Shown here: positions 30,671-41,932 of the stretch, piece by piece
Layout of the letters: every line of letters begins with the position of its first letter
Position numbering within the stretch: position 1 is the stretch's first letter
DNA from: Ligula intestinalis
Taxonomy: Eukaryota; Platyhelminthes; Cestoda; Diphyllobothriidea; Diphyllobothriidae
NCBI GenBank assembly: GCA_036362985.1
Contig: JAYGXS010000005.1
Location: forward strand, 55,683,592-55,747,591
Direction of reading: 5' to 3'
Length of the DNA stretch: 64,000 nucleotides
Translations under genes and position numbers: made by a program
The notes under the pieces: generated by a model
Databases searched by the model: none
What the model was told of the DNA's origin: nothing
The model's input: only the letters and a program-made list of their open reading frames with translations

Positions 30671-31415
30671 TGACTTCCACAAATGGGAATATCGGATCCA
30701 GTGTTTACTCAGGGGTGACTGACAAGTCGTCTCCGCATCGAAATTTGCAACGCGCGCATTTACTGCATGATCCCAAGTGGTCTTTAAACTCCATAAAATA
30801 GACAATTGGGCACTCAGATTGATGTCTGTACAGTGATTGTAGGTCATGGTCCCCGATGGAACTTTTACCAAGAATATATTTAGAACCAGAGCGTTAATCA
30901 TATACAACCCGATCTCCAAAGCATGCGTAACGTGCCAACACGTGTTAACACGCATAACGTGGCCAACAAAAAACTCTGCCTCATCGATGCAACTGCGAAG
31001 TGGAGAACAATTCAAGCGGACAGTAACGACTGATCAATCCGCCGGTTGGCGTGTGAGAGGCCAACAGGCATACTGACTTGCCTATAACTACGTTGACCCC
31101 AAAGGGGACAAACTACACGCAAACCCACCAGCGGTCAACTTCCGGGAGCTCCTGTGTAGGCAAGAGTCATTTGCAGAGTATGGTTAAATTGACACTTGTT
31201 GATGAACGTTCACCGACCGCTAACGGAACTCGTCTGTCCCGCTCTGTCTGGGGTCTCGACAGAGGCCCTGACAGCCGTAAGAGCTCGAAGTAGTAATAGT
31301 AGATCAAATGTAATCAGAAATGAATGGGCAGGTCAAAGTTCGCGCGTCCAGCATGGCCATAATACGAGACAGCCGGCAAGACTGGTTAACTCAAGATCAC
31401 CAGACAAGGCAACTA
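30671..31415. other. No recognisable content
   Basis: Nothing supported. Confidence 0.3.
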
Positions 31416-31420
31416 CAACA

Positions 31421-31459
31421 CTCCGAAGATGGAAACGAGACGGGTTCCGAAACGTCAAT
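31421..31459 (+). ncRNA. Minimal hammerhead-like motif
   Basis: CTCCGAAGA (one change from CUGANGA), stem II GGAA.../...TTCC, then GAAACGTC. Resembles 18139-18181; preceding GGTTAACTCAAG also resembles that copy's TGTTAACTCAGA. Confidence 0.45.
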
Positions 31460-31629
31460 TCAAATATAATTCGTTCCACGAATCTACCGCTTCTTCTTCT
31501 CCTTCTCTGGAAGCTGATGAACACAATCACATACCTGGACCCCGAATTTTTAAGCATAACACAACAATATATCCTGACCGTATGGAATAATGAGGCGGAG
31601 GCAGGAATATATAGATCGAGAAGTAGAAG

Positions 31630-31870
31630 GCGTTTCGATCACCGGAATCACCGTTTTACTTGTCGAAGCTTTCAGGCTTCTGGAGTCCAGCGTCAGAGAT
31701 GAAAGGCGTCAACGAAAGGCAAGCATGTGTTATAGGAGACAGGGGCCAGTCAACCGTTATGGAGGGGAGGGGGAGGGGGGGGGAGGGCAGTCAAACGTCA
31801 GTACCACTAGTCCGAAGATGCCTGCGCAGGGCGATGAATGCCGGCGCCAGATTGATCGAACTGTCCCCGA
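31630..31870 (-). mobile_element. PLE-D 3' end, inverted half
   Basis: The reverse complement matches the end of PLE-D: codons for the APAFIALRRHL-like segment near 31800-31860, the 3' UTR, then a hammerhead at 31661-31698 and GGTGATTCCGGTGATCGAAA as at 8640. It abuts a plus-oriented PLE-D fragment, so the two form an inverted pair. Confidence 0.6.
31661..31698 (-). ncRNA. Degenerate minimal hammerhead (PLE-D)
   Basis: CTGACGC at the core position, then GGACTCC...AGCC and TGAAAGCTTCG. Paired region partly lost. Confidence 0.4.
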
Positions 31871-31887
31871 TATTACGCAGGACAGAC

Positions 31888-32158
31888 AGGACGTATGCTT
31901 GTTTCGCGCATGCACGAACATAAGCTGGCGCTCCGCCGGGCTGACGCATTATCACAAGTGGCTGCCCATACCTACGAGACCGGTCACGGGTTCAGTTTCG
32001 CAGCTGCGAGGGTAATCGCGCACGCCGGCAACAGAATAGGCAGCGAATCGCTTCAAGCCTGGGTCTCAGATGAGAACTCAGTCAATCGATTTATCGGTCT
32101 GGCGCTGGCATACATCGCCCTGCGCAGGCATCTCCGGACTGATAGTACTGATGGTTGA
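31888..32158 (+). pseudogene. PLE-D GIY-YIG C-terminal fragment
   Basis: The frame reads MHEHKLALRRADALSQVAAH, TYETGHGFSF, SLQAWVSDENSVNRFIGL and AYIALRRHL. The H.LA..R.D.LS..A.H...GH.F series is the region just after the catalytic core in PLE GIY-YIG proteins. YIG itself is not present, so the copy is truncated at the endonuclease. Aligns with 8330-8510. Confidence 0.75.
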
Positions 32159-32159
32159 C

Positions 32160-33929
32160 TTCCGTATGGTGGTTGAACACACAGCAGCTCACAAACTATT
32201 CGTCATCCGTTTGCTACAAATAACCAGTTGCTGTTTTACTTCAGTACTACTGTTTTGCATTTTTATGCTTTGCTGTAGCAGTTTAATGCCAGACTAGTAA
32301 AGTAATTGAAAAAGTGGACCACCAGGCACCGGCACTTTTTTCCTGAAATATCTCATAGAAGAAGAAGTATTCTAGTTACTCTCGTTCTATTAAATCGCAG
32401 TATTTGGGTTCTGAAAACGCTACTCCAACAAAAACCTTTACCTTGACTCGATTTGCCAAAACTCTTGTGACCACCATTCATAATCTGACAGCTTTCACTA
32501 CCCCGAGACGTGCTAATGGCAAAATCCAGGAACACTCAGAGCGACTGGTAGGCTGAAAATGACCACTCTGACCACGGACTGGGGTGGTTTTGACAAGTTC
32601 TTTGTCGTCAACCTAACGAGCTCAGTGTTACTGCCCTCGACCCGAAACTGCTATCCAATTGGAAAGTTCGAGGGGGGAGTCAACTCAGAAGGTGGCTTGA
32701 ATCAGTCCGTCAGGGCATGGAAGTGGTTCCTGGGCCTTCAGTATTTGATCTCCAGCGCCGGCGAAAAACGTGGATTGCACTTTACAGGTCTGCTGACACA
32801 GATCGCCATGCGTGGAGAAGTACAATCTACGGCATCATCGAGGCCGGCTAAATCACCCAGGATCGTAACCGTAACAAGTAAGTATAGGTTTTGAATCAAA
32901 CTGACCGACTTGGCCGGCTCGCCAATTTCAAAGCGTCTACTGTCGCTATCGATCGGAGTTTTTAAATGACTGACTGAACTTGCCGGCCTTGGACTGATCG
33001 ATTTCCTTTTCGTTTGTTGTCTTGGCCCTCCTATGGGTGTTTGTGTAATTCGATGACCACTAGTGTTGCGTTTTTTAAAACAGAGAGCCGGTTGAGCTGT
33101 CCGAAATGCAAACGGTGGGCTACTTTGAGTTCCCAGTATCTGTCGCTTTGATAGAACGAACTAACTCCAGCTCCAACATTCTGGGGAAGTGCCACAAATG
33201 TCCATCCTGCAACGTTAACGATCTACCAAATGAAAAGCTTATTGAGACTGAAACCAGAACTTGTCGAATGGCAATGTGTACAGCAGACTTCGGGTTCCGT
33301 TATCCACGCAGACTTGTTCACTTTCCATCCTATCCCTTCGACATAAAAACACTTCGCCGCCCAATACTAGACACTGTCTTACACAAAACATTTGCCTGAC
33401 CTCTGCAGTTACATCAACTTATAAGGACTTAAGTCGTTCCTTCCACGTATATTTTATTAGCCAAAAGTTTACTCCTATAAGTTCGACCTTTTCATTTTTA
33501 CATCGGTTGTCTGGACAGTCAGGGGGTTAGCGTGATTATTCTTTGAGCCCTAAAAGAACCACGGGTGTTATTTCACAGCCTAGTCTTCTGCTGTTAGTCT
33601 GAACTTCTGTTTAGTCTGCCTTCCGAACAAACGGAAATAGCGATTCAGTAATTTAGAAGAGGAAAGGCATTGCAGTGCATGATCTTTTGAATATCCTTTC
33701 TTTAGTAATATTCGAAACGAATAAAACTTCTTAATAACGTCATTGTGTTGTCATGTATCCTAATAATATGAAATTAATGATACAGGAATCTTTTTAATGA
33801 AATGGAAACAACCTTATGGATCAGACAGTCTAACGCATGTTTGTGGGTCAACTCTAAGATTTCGGGGAACAAAGTTGGATTTAAAATACGAGTAGGTTCT
33901 ATTAGGATGTTAGCCGGACCAAATGCTAG
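32160..33929. other. 1.8 kb without recognisable gene or repeat
   Basis: Short open frames only. Nothing supported. Confidence 0.35.
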
Positions 33930-34450
33930 CAACGTTTGGAGGCTTTTCTAAGGCGTTGAGCCTAGCCAAAATGTCTTTGTTGGTTAACTCTGGCCGCATA
34001 GCAGGCGATGACTTGATACGCGGGATGACCTTAGACGCATGCACGCACGCACGCACGCATGCACACGAGCCTACGCTAGGCACAAAGCCCGAGGGCCAAC
34101 TGGTCGCGTGACGTTATCCCAATGCGGCCAACCAGGCCACAAGAGAACGCGCAGGCAATCTCTTATGAGCGACTGTCACCTCTGACAGGGAGAGCTGTAA
34201 CAGTGGACGCGTGGCGAGGCCAGTCCGTTCCCAATGCCACGCTCGCCCCGAGGCGGGACATAAAGAGTTGCAGCCACTCCGGATAGCAAGGACGCTGGAA
34301 ATCAACCAGCAACGACAACTGCCACCCGAGACAGCTCCTCCGGGTTTGGTACACAATAAACCCTCCTCCGCGTGGATTCTAGAATTGAGCCCTTCTTATT
34401 GTGTTCTTCCTTGGGAATTTCAACAGAGTGTAATTCAACGGTGACACACG
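33930..34450 (+). other. GC-rich block, possibly a decayed terminal repeat
   Basis: Contains a GCAC-rich microsatellite (about 34034-34072), a GACATAAAGAG TATA-like box near 34258 and GTACACAATAAACCCTCC near 34350, the order expected of a promoter plus poly(A) signal in a long terminal repeat. No second copy or boundaries seen. Confidence 0.3.
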
Positions 34451-35080
34451 TCAGATGTCATCGTTATGCCACTAATGACACTGAACTCATCGTTTTAACA
34501 GGTTCAAAGCGGCGAAAATGAAAAAAAGTATTTATTTTGTTGGAGCAGAATCTTGCAAAATGAGCAGAGTGAGATCGAGTTGGGTGGGAGGTGTAAGTTA
34601 CCAGGTACTGTGCCTTGTAATAGTCCAGTATGACTGCAGAACCCTGTGTTGTCATCTGCACCATTCAGTATGCTTAACAGCATTGAAAGTATTGGCGTGC
34701 ATGCCAATGTGATACTTGTTTTCGTTGTCTGACCAAGTCACGAATTGAAAAGTTCACAGAGTGTCCCCCTTTATGGACATTCATGACTGCTGAAGATGTG
34801 AATTCAAGTTATTCTTCGTCTTCTGCATTCTTAGGAAGAATTGCTTATATCGCCCAACCGTGGGATGCAGGGATAAATCTGCCCATGCTTTAGGTTGTTT
34901 TAAGCTAAATTACTGAAAAATCCGAGCATGGGTTATGCCTAGGGTTAAAGCTAACATTTACGAAGGCTCGCGATTAGAATGATGCTTAGAATTAGGTTCA
35001 AAGTTCAGGTTTAGGGTTAACGCTAGAGTTAGGGGTAGGGGTATATTTCCAGATTACCTTTGAGCTATGTTTAGTGGTAG
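34451..35080. other. No gene; degenerate TTAGGG-like words at the right
   Basis: About 34930-35050 contains several scattered GGGTTA and TAGGGTT words. Too degenerate to call a telomeric array. Confidence 0.35.
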
Positions 35081-35140
35081 GATTAGGAAGTGGGAATTGA
35101 AAAGAAGACGACTCGATCGCTGGGACAATACTTTGATTCG

Positions 35141-35181
35141 CCTGATGTTTCCAGATCCATAGCGCATTTATTATCAGAGAC
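35141..35181 (-). ncRNA. Degenerate minimal hammerhead (PLE-B 3' end)
   Basis: CTCTGATAATAAA at the core, stem II mostly lost, GGAAACATCAGG retained. Aligned by the shared GTCTCTGAT and CATCAGG flanks. Confidence 0.45.
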
Positions 35182-35271
35182 ATAGTCAGAGGGCAGAAGC
35201 AAATAGGGTAGCTTGTGCACAGTAGTTTGCAGTATTTATAGGATACAGTCATTATTGCGAAAATAAGACAA

Positions 35272-35796
35272 TTAACAGTAATTGCCTTCTTGCGTGTTGG
35301 CAGCATGTTGAACGGCGTGCGGGCTCTGACCTGTTGAACATTGTTCATACGTAGTGGACTCGGGCGTGATGATTGCTCGGCTATCTGGCCCTCCGATGCT
35401 GGCGTAGCCGTTCACCAGGTGGCGATTTGCTTTGGATAAATTGAGCCTCAGCACCGAATATGGATTGTGCAAATCGTCACACTTGTTTACGGATTGGGGG
35501 CCCGTGGGCCATGACTCAAGTAATTTTCGGCTCAAGCGATTGTCACCTCTTGCAAGCATTTGGGTCTCATCATATTTTAATTTGTGGCTGGGTCTCGTCA
35601 AATGAGCCGCAACTTGAGAATTTACATCCTTTCGCCACACTGCTGCCACGGGTTCGGCAATTCGCGTCTTCAGAAGCCTGCCAGTTTCTCCGACATAGTT
35701 GCTTTGCCCGCAACTGCACCAGATCCTGCAGACGACTCCAGATATTTCTTGCCGTGGCAGTTGGTCTTTCGGCTTCATTATCTGACGCCTTATGGT
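35272..35796 (-). pseudogene. PLE-B GIY-YIG endonuclease fragment
   Basis: The frame begins TIRRQIMKPKDQLPRQEISG, then VVCRIWCSCGQSNYVGETGR (GIY-like start and YVG of the GIY-YIG fold), LLKTRIAE, and NSQVAAHLTRPSHKLKYDET. The MKPKD.L...E.SGVVY.I.C linker before YVGET is standard for PLE proteins. RT is missing because of 5' truncation. The frame stays open for about 170 codons, with a likely lost stop near the end. Confidence 0.8.
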
Positions 35797-35877
35797 TGCC
35801 TGCGGCTTGTGTGTGACTCCAACTCCCAGTTGTGCACACCACTATGCTAGCCTATCTGTTACTGCTCTCTGATTATG

Positions 35878-35918
35878 TCTCTGATGACGAATTCCTGACG
35901 GATCTCGAAACATCAGGT
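35878..35918 (+). ncRNA. Minimal hammerhead with intact core (PLE-B, inverted end)
   Basis: CTGATGA at 35881-35887, stem II GA/TC plus TCC/GGA with an internal mismatch and loop TGAC, then GAAACATCAGG. Stem III is practically absent. Confidence 0.6.
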
Positions 35919-36184
35919 GAATAAAAGTATTGTCCCAGCGATCGAGTCGTCTTCTTATGACCGTCTCCCTCGGACTCGCACGTTCGCTTGAAGTGAGAAT
36001 TGCTGCCCTACTTGATGCATATTGCAAGGTCACGTTTATTACATGTGAGCGTTCCTATCCCCCTGCCCCATCGGGGGGTAGAACAGCGTATAGGTTATCG
36101 CGAGGGCACTCTTCAGTTTTGGTTTCCGCGTCCGATGCTTACATAGAGAGCGAGGGAGAGAAATGCTATCTTTAGAATGGAATA

Positions 36185-37160
36185 TCCTAAACTTTCAGCA
36201 AAAATGGCTCCACTCACGGAGAGCAAAGGATAAGGTAGGTAAGGAGTCATGATAAAAGGTCTAAGATAAAAGGTCATGTAATACTCACAATTAAAGTTTT
36301 ACATGATAGCCACATCTACTATGGAGACAGGTCAGCTTTCAACTTCTCAATTTCCGCTTCTTCACACGTGAGGTAGCGTGCTATTAGTGGGAGTACCGAG
36401 TGCTGATATGCCGATGTACGGCAAGACATATGACGGAAGTCTCGACGCATCGTACGGAAAGACTTCGTAGCCATTCAGAGTGGAGAGAGTGAGCAACTTC
36501 ACTAAGGATGTGATCAGCAAATTGTTTGACCGTTTTAAAGTGGCGCTGTACCATAATGCCACCTAAAAAGGTAGGAAACACCGGCTGCTAATGCGAGCAT
36601 TCGGAGGATAGGTTTAAGAGTGACCAGGTCTTTTTTTAATTAAAGCTGGAAAAATAACTGGAAAGCAGTAAAGAATGAGGAGGAGAATGCAGGCATCTAT
36701 TAATCGCCAGATTAGGGCTTGCGGTGTGCGATATGAACGCAAGCGGTGGATATAATACAAAAGATTACGGATTTTAATAAAAAGGCCCTCGACCTGAAAA
36801 GCTGCTAGAGTAACACCAAGTTATCAGAAAGAGGATACCTTGTTGGACAGAAAGTCAATAATTTCAGGACTGAGAGAGAATCGCAGTCAAAAAATACACT
36901 GGAATGACTTCCGCTCGTTGAGTAGAAGGTCATTTGCTCACGATCATGTTGAGACGTGGTCCAAGCCATCCTTCAGTACTTGCAGATGTGCCGGACTTTC
37001 AAGAGGATGACTAACAACCATATCATCAGCATATTTAACAAACAAGCATTCATTTGGCGATCGTAGGTCGTCAGTGTGGAGGGAAAAGGGATGAGGTGAT
37101 AACATAGACCCTTGGAGAACTCCACATAGTTGTATGCAAAAGATGCTGTACAACCTCCTA
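36185..37160 (-). pseudogene. LINE (YADD family) copy 2
   Basis: Minus frame: CGVLQGSMLSPHPFSLHTDD, LFVKYADDMVVSHPL, LQVLKDGLDHVST, later LLLNERKS, and at 36380-36560 a segment aligning with copy 1 (QRHFKTVKQFADHILSE). The 3' UTR block complementary to GGAGCCATTTTTGCTGAAAG is at 36190-36215. Stops and frameshifts break it. Same family and truncation as 10010-11143. Confidence 0.75.
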
Positions 37161-37759
37161 CGGTTAGAGTTCTTTTTTTATATCTCTACGAGCTCCAAGG
37201 GTGTAAAACTGCGCGAAACGGTCTATCTGTTTGTTTTCCCTCTGGAATTGCTCAATTAAATGTCAATGATAGCCTCTGAAATTTTTCGAATTTCCACAGA
37301 AGAAGGAGCTTTTCGCACGTACGAGCAAGCGTTACTCCTCCCTACAAAAAAACAACATAGTAACCACTTTTTTGCCTATAAACTATCAATTTACATTTTT
37401 AAATTTCATATTTAAGCGAGTTTAAATTTCGGATAAAGAAAAGCATACATTTTGCAGTTCGATATCCATGTAATTTATGTCCAAATTAATTCAGTCCTGC
37501 CCAGCTGGAACTATATGTCTCACGAAGCCACTCTCCAACCCATCATTTGTAGCCAACCTGTCGCCTGCATCGACTTTTATAGTTTTTGTAAACACTTAAA
37601 TCCTTTGGCGTACGCCGAGACCAAACGTGTTCTAAACTATAAAAAGACTCCTGGTGTTTTTAAATTTCTAAAGGCGGTTCCGATGACGGGACGTTGGCAC
37701 CAGTCTGCAGACCATAGCTCTCTCCACATTCTTAGTTGATGGGGGGGGGGGGACTGGTC
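37161..37759. other. No recognisable content; poly-G run at right
   Basis: AT-rich, with a run of 12 G at about 37740-37751. Confidence 0.3.
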
Positions 37760-37850
37760 AACGCCATGTCGGGGGATTGCAGTCTGCTGAAGGCCTAACC
37801 GACCCAGCAGCCTCGGCTTGCCCTCTTTGGTGGTGATTTTACTGACTGTT
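37760..37850 (+). repeat. R7 short repeat, copy 1
   Basis: GCAGTCTGCTGAAGGCCTAA, CCAGCAGCC...CTTGCC and GGTGGTGATTTTACT match 39530-39600. Confidence 0.55.
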
Positions 37851-38200
37851 TCAACAGATAAAGTTGACTGGAGGGCTTAGGACAGGAAGCCATGCCGACG
37901 TTTTTGCAATCGGCTTTCGATTGATGTTCAAATTTAAGACAAGACTACCGGAGGATTAAAATGAGTTACCGACACTGACAACTTCTACGCACGGTTATCC
38001 ATTGCCTACTTGCGGCGATTTCAATCGACCACTAAAACGACAAACTTAAATCTGCGGATACCGTAATAGCAACAGTGAATCCAACAGGTAAGAGTTCAAT
38101 TAAGGACACCTAACATCTTAGTTAAATAATCGAATATTTGAAAAGAAAAAATTCCGGGCTTAAAATCATCGATCATTTTTGCTCACCGGAAAGTGTTTCT
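37851..38200. other. No recognisable content
   Basis: Nothing supported. Confidence 0.3.
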
Positions 38201-38205
38201 TCTTC

Positions 38206-38246
38206 TGCTGACGTTTCGGACAGCTGGGCCGGCTGTCCTTTGTCAA
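38206..38246 (-). ncRNA. Minimal hammerhead-like motif with strong stem II
   Basis: Minus strand: GACAAA at the core position, seven-pair stem II GGACAGC/GCTGTCC with loop CGGCCCA, then GAAACGTCAGC. It resembles PLE-E (GACTAAGG...CCGAAACGTCAGG). The CUGANGA side is altered. Confidence 0.45.
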
Positions 38247-38249
38247 AGC

Positions 38250-38949
38250 GAGAACTGACTTGATCGATCAGCAATTCGAAGTTGTGGCTATGTGTGTTGG
38301 CCATGGGCTGATCGATTTTTATCTACGCTCGCTGCTTGGCCTTGCACGTGGATTTTGGCGTAACTTGACCGTGATTAGTGTTGTGTTTCGTCCCCACCGT
38401 AGAGGATGCTGGTGCTCCTGCTCCCTATTCCGGTGGTTTCGTCACGGGCCGTCTTTGTTTGCAAATCCAAGGTTCGGTTTGACATGGTCCTGTCCTTGAC
38501 TAACGTAATGGCGTAGGACTTTGTAGGCCGCTTGGAGGTCCAGATGCCTGTTTACAGAGTTGGCGTCTGGGGACCATGCCTCAAGCATCAGTCTTTCCTC
38601 TTTTGAGGTTCAACGGCCTACATTGTTCGCACCTTGAATATTGAAGTTGTGGCCAGTCCAATATGGGTTGCAAACAAAGAGAGCACTGTGATGAAATCAC
38701 CGGAAGAGGGAGTACGAGTCCATTAGGGCTCTGCTGAGTTATTTTAATTATTACGCGGTAATTTTAGGTTATTTGTTCATTTAAATAACAATTCCTATTA
38801 TTTTATACGCTTTGCATTTTTAATTATTGTTTCGTTCTCCTGGTATGCCCCTATCATGTAAGCTTTATTACCATTTGTTCCGTATTACAGAAGAATAGGT
38901 TTTTCGCATGCTGTTTAATGGCCTAAGTTAAAACGCTACTGTCGCAAGT
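38250..38949. other. No recognisable content
   Basis: Nothing supported. Confidence 0.3.
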
Positions 38950-39350
38950 AGTTGTGCCGACAAACAGAAGGTTCCCCCAAATCACAAGTAAAGCCTGACG
39001 GTGTTGGTGCTCAGAAGTTTACGGCCCGAAAATACACAGTCCAAAGGCTGAGATACGCGCCAGAACCAACTTCGTGTGCACGCCGAGTCAGTACGCGAAA
39101 TTGTATTGGTTGCTGTCTGCCCTTGCCTGTGGAACGCTCTTAGTGGACTGGGCAGCAAGCCAGGTGGACAGGCGCGCGTCAATTGGTTGGCACTCACGTG
39201 CGTCTTGAGCTGCGAGCAGACGGGGGGAGCAAAGGGCCACTAGGAGACCGCAGCCTCTCGCAGCGTTTTACAGCGGGGGAATTTGTCACGTGCGAGTAAA
39301 TAGCGAGCGTGACAAAGGAAGACAGTGTGAATCAGCGAAGCGGCAGGCAC
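38950..39350 (+). repeat. R6 interspersed repeat, longest copy
   Basis: CAGAAGGTTCCCCCAAATCA, CACGCCGAGTCAGTACGC, CTTGCCTGTGGAACGC, then GGGAATTTGTCACGTGCGAG, GCGTGACAAAGG and AGCGGCAGGC. The inverse copy is 6600-6950; a deleted copy is 54190-54440. Confidence 0.6.
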
Positions 39351-39514
39351 CCACAATACCATCCGATAGTAGGTATGACCTGATAGGTAGAGACCTGTTT
39401 GGGGAAGCCAACACTGCGATGGATGTGTAAGTTCGTGGGCAAGGTCAATCCAAGTTTTCCACATGCGCGGTATCTTCAAGAGCTCTCCGCATTGGTCTTG
39501 AGGAGGGGGCTGCG

Positions 39515-39600
39515 TCAACGTCGTGCTGGAGTACTGCGGTCTGTTGAAGGCCTGACTGACTCAGCAGTTTTGACTTGCCATTGTTGGTGATTTTACTTAT
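39515..39600 (+). repeat. R7 short repeat, copy 2
   Basis: CTGCGGTCTGTTGAAGGCCT, TCAGCAG, GGTGATTTTACTT. Confidence 0.55.
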
Positions 39601-39714
39601 CAGACGAGGCACGCAGCGATATTATGATGATTCATACTTTCTTAGTATATTTTGCACCAGTTGCTCCATTTATGCAGGATAAGCGTTTTAGCAGTAGGGA
39701 AATTGTTTCCTTTT

Positions 39715-40010
39715 CTTGACTTTTCAAACAGTATCCAGCAGCTAGGCGTACGTCAAAACCAATGATAACACCTATCAAGGCAGTACGGTACTATCAGGAA
39801 AAAAAACAATGTGAGGGATAAACAAGATATAAACCTAAACAATGGATGCACCAAGTCAAGAGCAAAGGAAGTCGACCAAATCGCCTGACTCTTTACAAGG
39901 AGAAAACACAAGTGTAACAATAAAGCCACTAAGGGTGAAACTAGTCTTAGGAAAGCTTGTGTGTGTTAGTGGGAGAGTGGACGTGGCTCTGCTTTTCTAT
40001 GACTGGTCTG
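39715..40010 (+). repeat. R4 repeat, copy 2, with short open frame
   Basis: Pairs with 23690-24010. The frame opens at ATG 39842; its first about 40 codons are alignable with copy 1 but differ mostly at amino-acid-changing positions. Confidence 0.5.
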
Positions 40011-40292
40011 AAAACACCAGCGCAGAGGGAGGGGGTGGACGTGAAGAAAGACAATACTGTGCGGCAAGGGGGAAGGAGGAATTGCAAGCGTTTGTGGTCA
40101 GCGGCAGTGAGAGCTGTAATCGAACCAGAGGGGAGGGGGAGGCAATAGCGAGTAGTTCTTGAAACAGTTTTCTCTTGATGCAGTGGGGGTAGGGGGCGGA
40201 AGAATTGTGGAAAAGGGTGATTAAAAGGCAAGGGAGCTGAACGGGTGATGGGGACATTATTCAAGTACCAGTTGCGGGGAATCAGTTTTAAC

Positions 40293-40490
40293 ACCAGTGT
40301 GCATTCGACTGGAAACAAAAAGGGTCAACAGGAGCATAATTCTTGGAGAAAGGGGGCTCGGGCACACAGAGCAGAGCAGAGAACGAGGGAACAGCCTTTC
40401 TTAAGAGAGGAACAATTGAATTCGGTCCAGCAGGAAGCCACTGGAAATGGACGTGGAGAATTTCCAACTTATTCAACTGGAAATAACATA
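40293..40490 (+). repeat. R5 direct repeat, copy 1
   Basis: ACCAGTGTGCATTCGACTGG through GGAAATGGACGTGGAGAATT and TTCAACTGGAAATAACA; nearly the same as 41733-41932 and 1.44 kb away. Confidence 0.75.
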
Positions 40491-40559
40491 TATACTACAC
40501 ACAACACAGCTTAACACGCCCGTGCAGTAGATGTGTTACCCTATGAAATGTTCTCCAGA

Positions 40560-40830
40560 TTCAAAATATTACTTCTATAAAGTTGTCAAATCAATTTTTG
40601 TGCAGTATAATTTCAAGTTATTTTAGTAACGCCAGATTTTGCACAAGCCTTTTTGGGCCAACTGCCAACAGTTTACTATGAACAACATGACTACATAAAT
40701 AGCATGAGTTTTTTCCCATAGAAAATGAAAATATATTTTGTAGAAAATGGGCACAAAAATATTCTTTCCTGTATTCTTTTGACAGATGCTTACGCCTTTT
40801 TAAAGTGTATGCTCAACGGATAGATATATT
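40560..40830 (+). repeat. Half copy related to FB2
   Basis: Shares order and wording with the 13990-14260 arm: CTACATAAATAGCATGAGTT, ATATTTTGTAGAAAATGGGC, TCCTGTATTCTTTTGACAG, CTTACGCCTTTTTAAAG. Diverged, single-armed. Confidence 0.4.
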
Positions 40831-41330
40831 TGGGTTTTAGAATAGGTTCTAATCATGAAATTTTTAAGACCGTGAAATGTTCATTTTAAGAGCATTTTAT
40901 CTTCTTCTACTAACATCTGTCCATTTATAAATACTCCTCATTTCCTCATACAGCTTAAGCTACAAGCACTTATGAGCATCATACGGTATGTTCTCAAGGC
41001 GATACAGCAATGCATGATTTCCCATACATGCCGAGTATACGGGTTGTAGGCTGAATGGCGCTACTCAGACATTTTGGATGCAACGACTGGCAGACTAAAC
41101 AGCCGGTCTACACGGAAGCAAGTTCTCGCATTACGTGAGGTTTGCATGTTCTTACATGCTAACTATGTTCACCATAATAAGGTGAATCACATACCTGTTG
41201 CAGAAGTGCGGCGTCGCGTGTAGCTGAGAGAGATGTCATATGCGCGCGTGTTGTGAACTAAGTTCATATGTGGTGTAGTTTGTAGGGATATCTGTCTAGC
41301 GGACGCTGTATAAGTAGCAGTGGATCGTTC
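40831..41330. other. No recognisable content
   Basis: Nothing supported. Confidence 0.3.
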
Positions 41331-41720
41331 TATCGCGGAGAGTTAAGTACTTTAAACCCTAGAAATTTTAATCTGCAGACTCGGTTCACTGGAAGAAAAG
41401 AAGTCGTGGGAGGCCAGCGTGTCAGGAAGAGTTTATTCTGTAAATAAGGAAGTGGAGAATAGGCAAGATGAGATTGACTGTTAGACGAGCGAACAACCAC
41501 CAGCTAGAGCGCCGCGTTTCAAGTGACGAGAGCGTAAGGGATTGCCGAAAGCCCAGCACACGCCTCGTTCCTGTAGCCAATGAGGAAATTGTGCACTCTC
41601 TTTGGCTCGAGTTCTCATGGGGCTAATGTCAAAACTCGTGGTAGTGGGTCGACCTTGAGATGGGCAGGGTGTGCGCGCAAGTATTGCAGGCGATGAGTCA
41701 GTGTGGCACTTGGCCGGGGG
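41331..41720 (-). repeat. R0 foldback-family repeat, single inverted copy
   Basis: Left terminus TATCGCGGAGAGTTAAG, an inward GAGTTTATTCTGTA (AATAAAC on the minus strand), GGAGAATAGGCAAGATGAGA, then a GC-rich part like 29700-29830 inverted. Lies between the two R5 copies. Confidence 0.6.
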
Positions 41721-41732
41721 ACTAGTTATAAT

Positions 41733-41932
41733 ACCAGTGTGCATTCGACTGAAAACAAAAAGGGTCAACAGGAGCAGAATTCTTGGAGAAAGGAGGCTCG
41801 GGCACACAGAGCAGAGGAAAGAGGGAACAGGCTTTCGTAAGATGGAAACAATTGGAGTCGGTCTGGTGGGAAGTCACTGGAAATGGACGTGGAGAATTTC
41901 CAACTTGTTCAACTGGAAATAACAGGAAGGTT
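41733..41932 (+). repeat. R5 direct repeat, copy 2
   Basis: ACCAGTGTGCATTCGACTGA to TTCAACTGGAAATAACAGG; see copy 1. Confidence 0.75.

Larger units (their letters stand above)
35083..35970 (-). mobile_element. PLE-B, 5'-truncated, flanked by inverted hammerhead ends
   Basis: The minus-strand GIY-YIG coding part is followed by its 3' end with hammerhead (35141-35181, minus). On the 5' side lies an inverted plus copy of the same end with hammerhead (35878-35918). Both ends carry TATTGTCCCAGCGATCGAGT and CGTCTTCTT. Confidence 0.75.

Noticed and set aside
34038..34072. CRISPR-like or regulatory repeat
   Set aside because: Only a short GCAC-type microsatellite; CRISPR arrays are not expected in a eukaryotic genome.
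34785..34830. CTGAAGATGTGAATTC near TTCGTC as a minimal hammerhead
   Set aside because: Stem II pairing and the GAAAC block are both missing.
34931..35050. Possible interstitial telomere array (TTAGGG-like words)
   Set aside because: Words are scattered and degenerate with no consecutive perfect units; similar weak stretches occur at 16040 and 42060.
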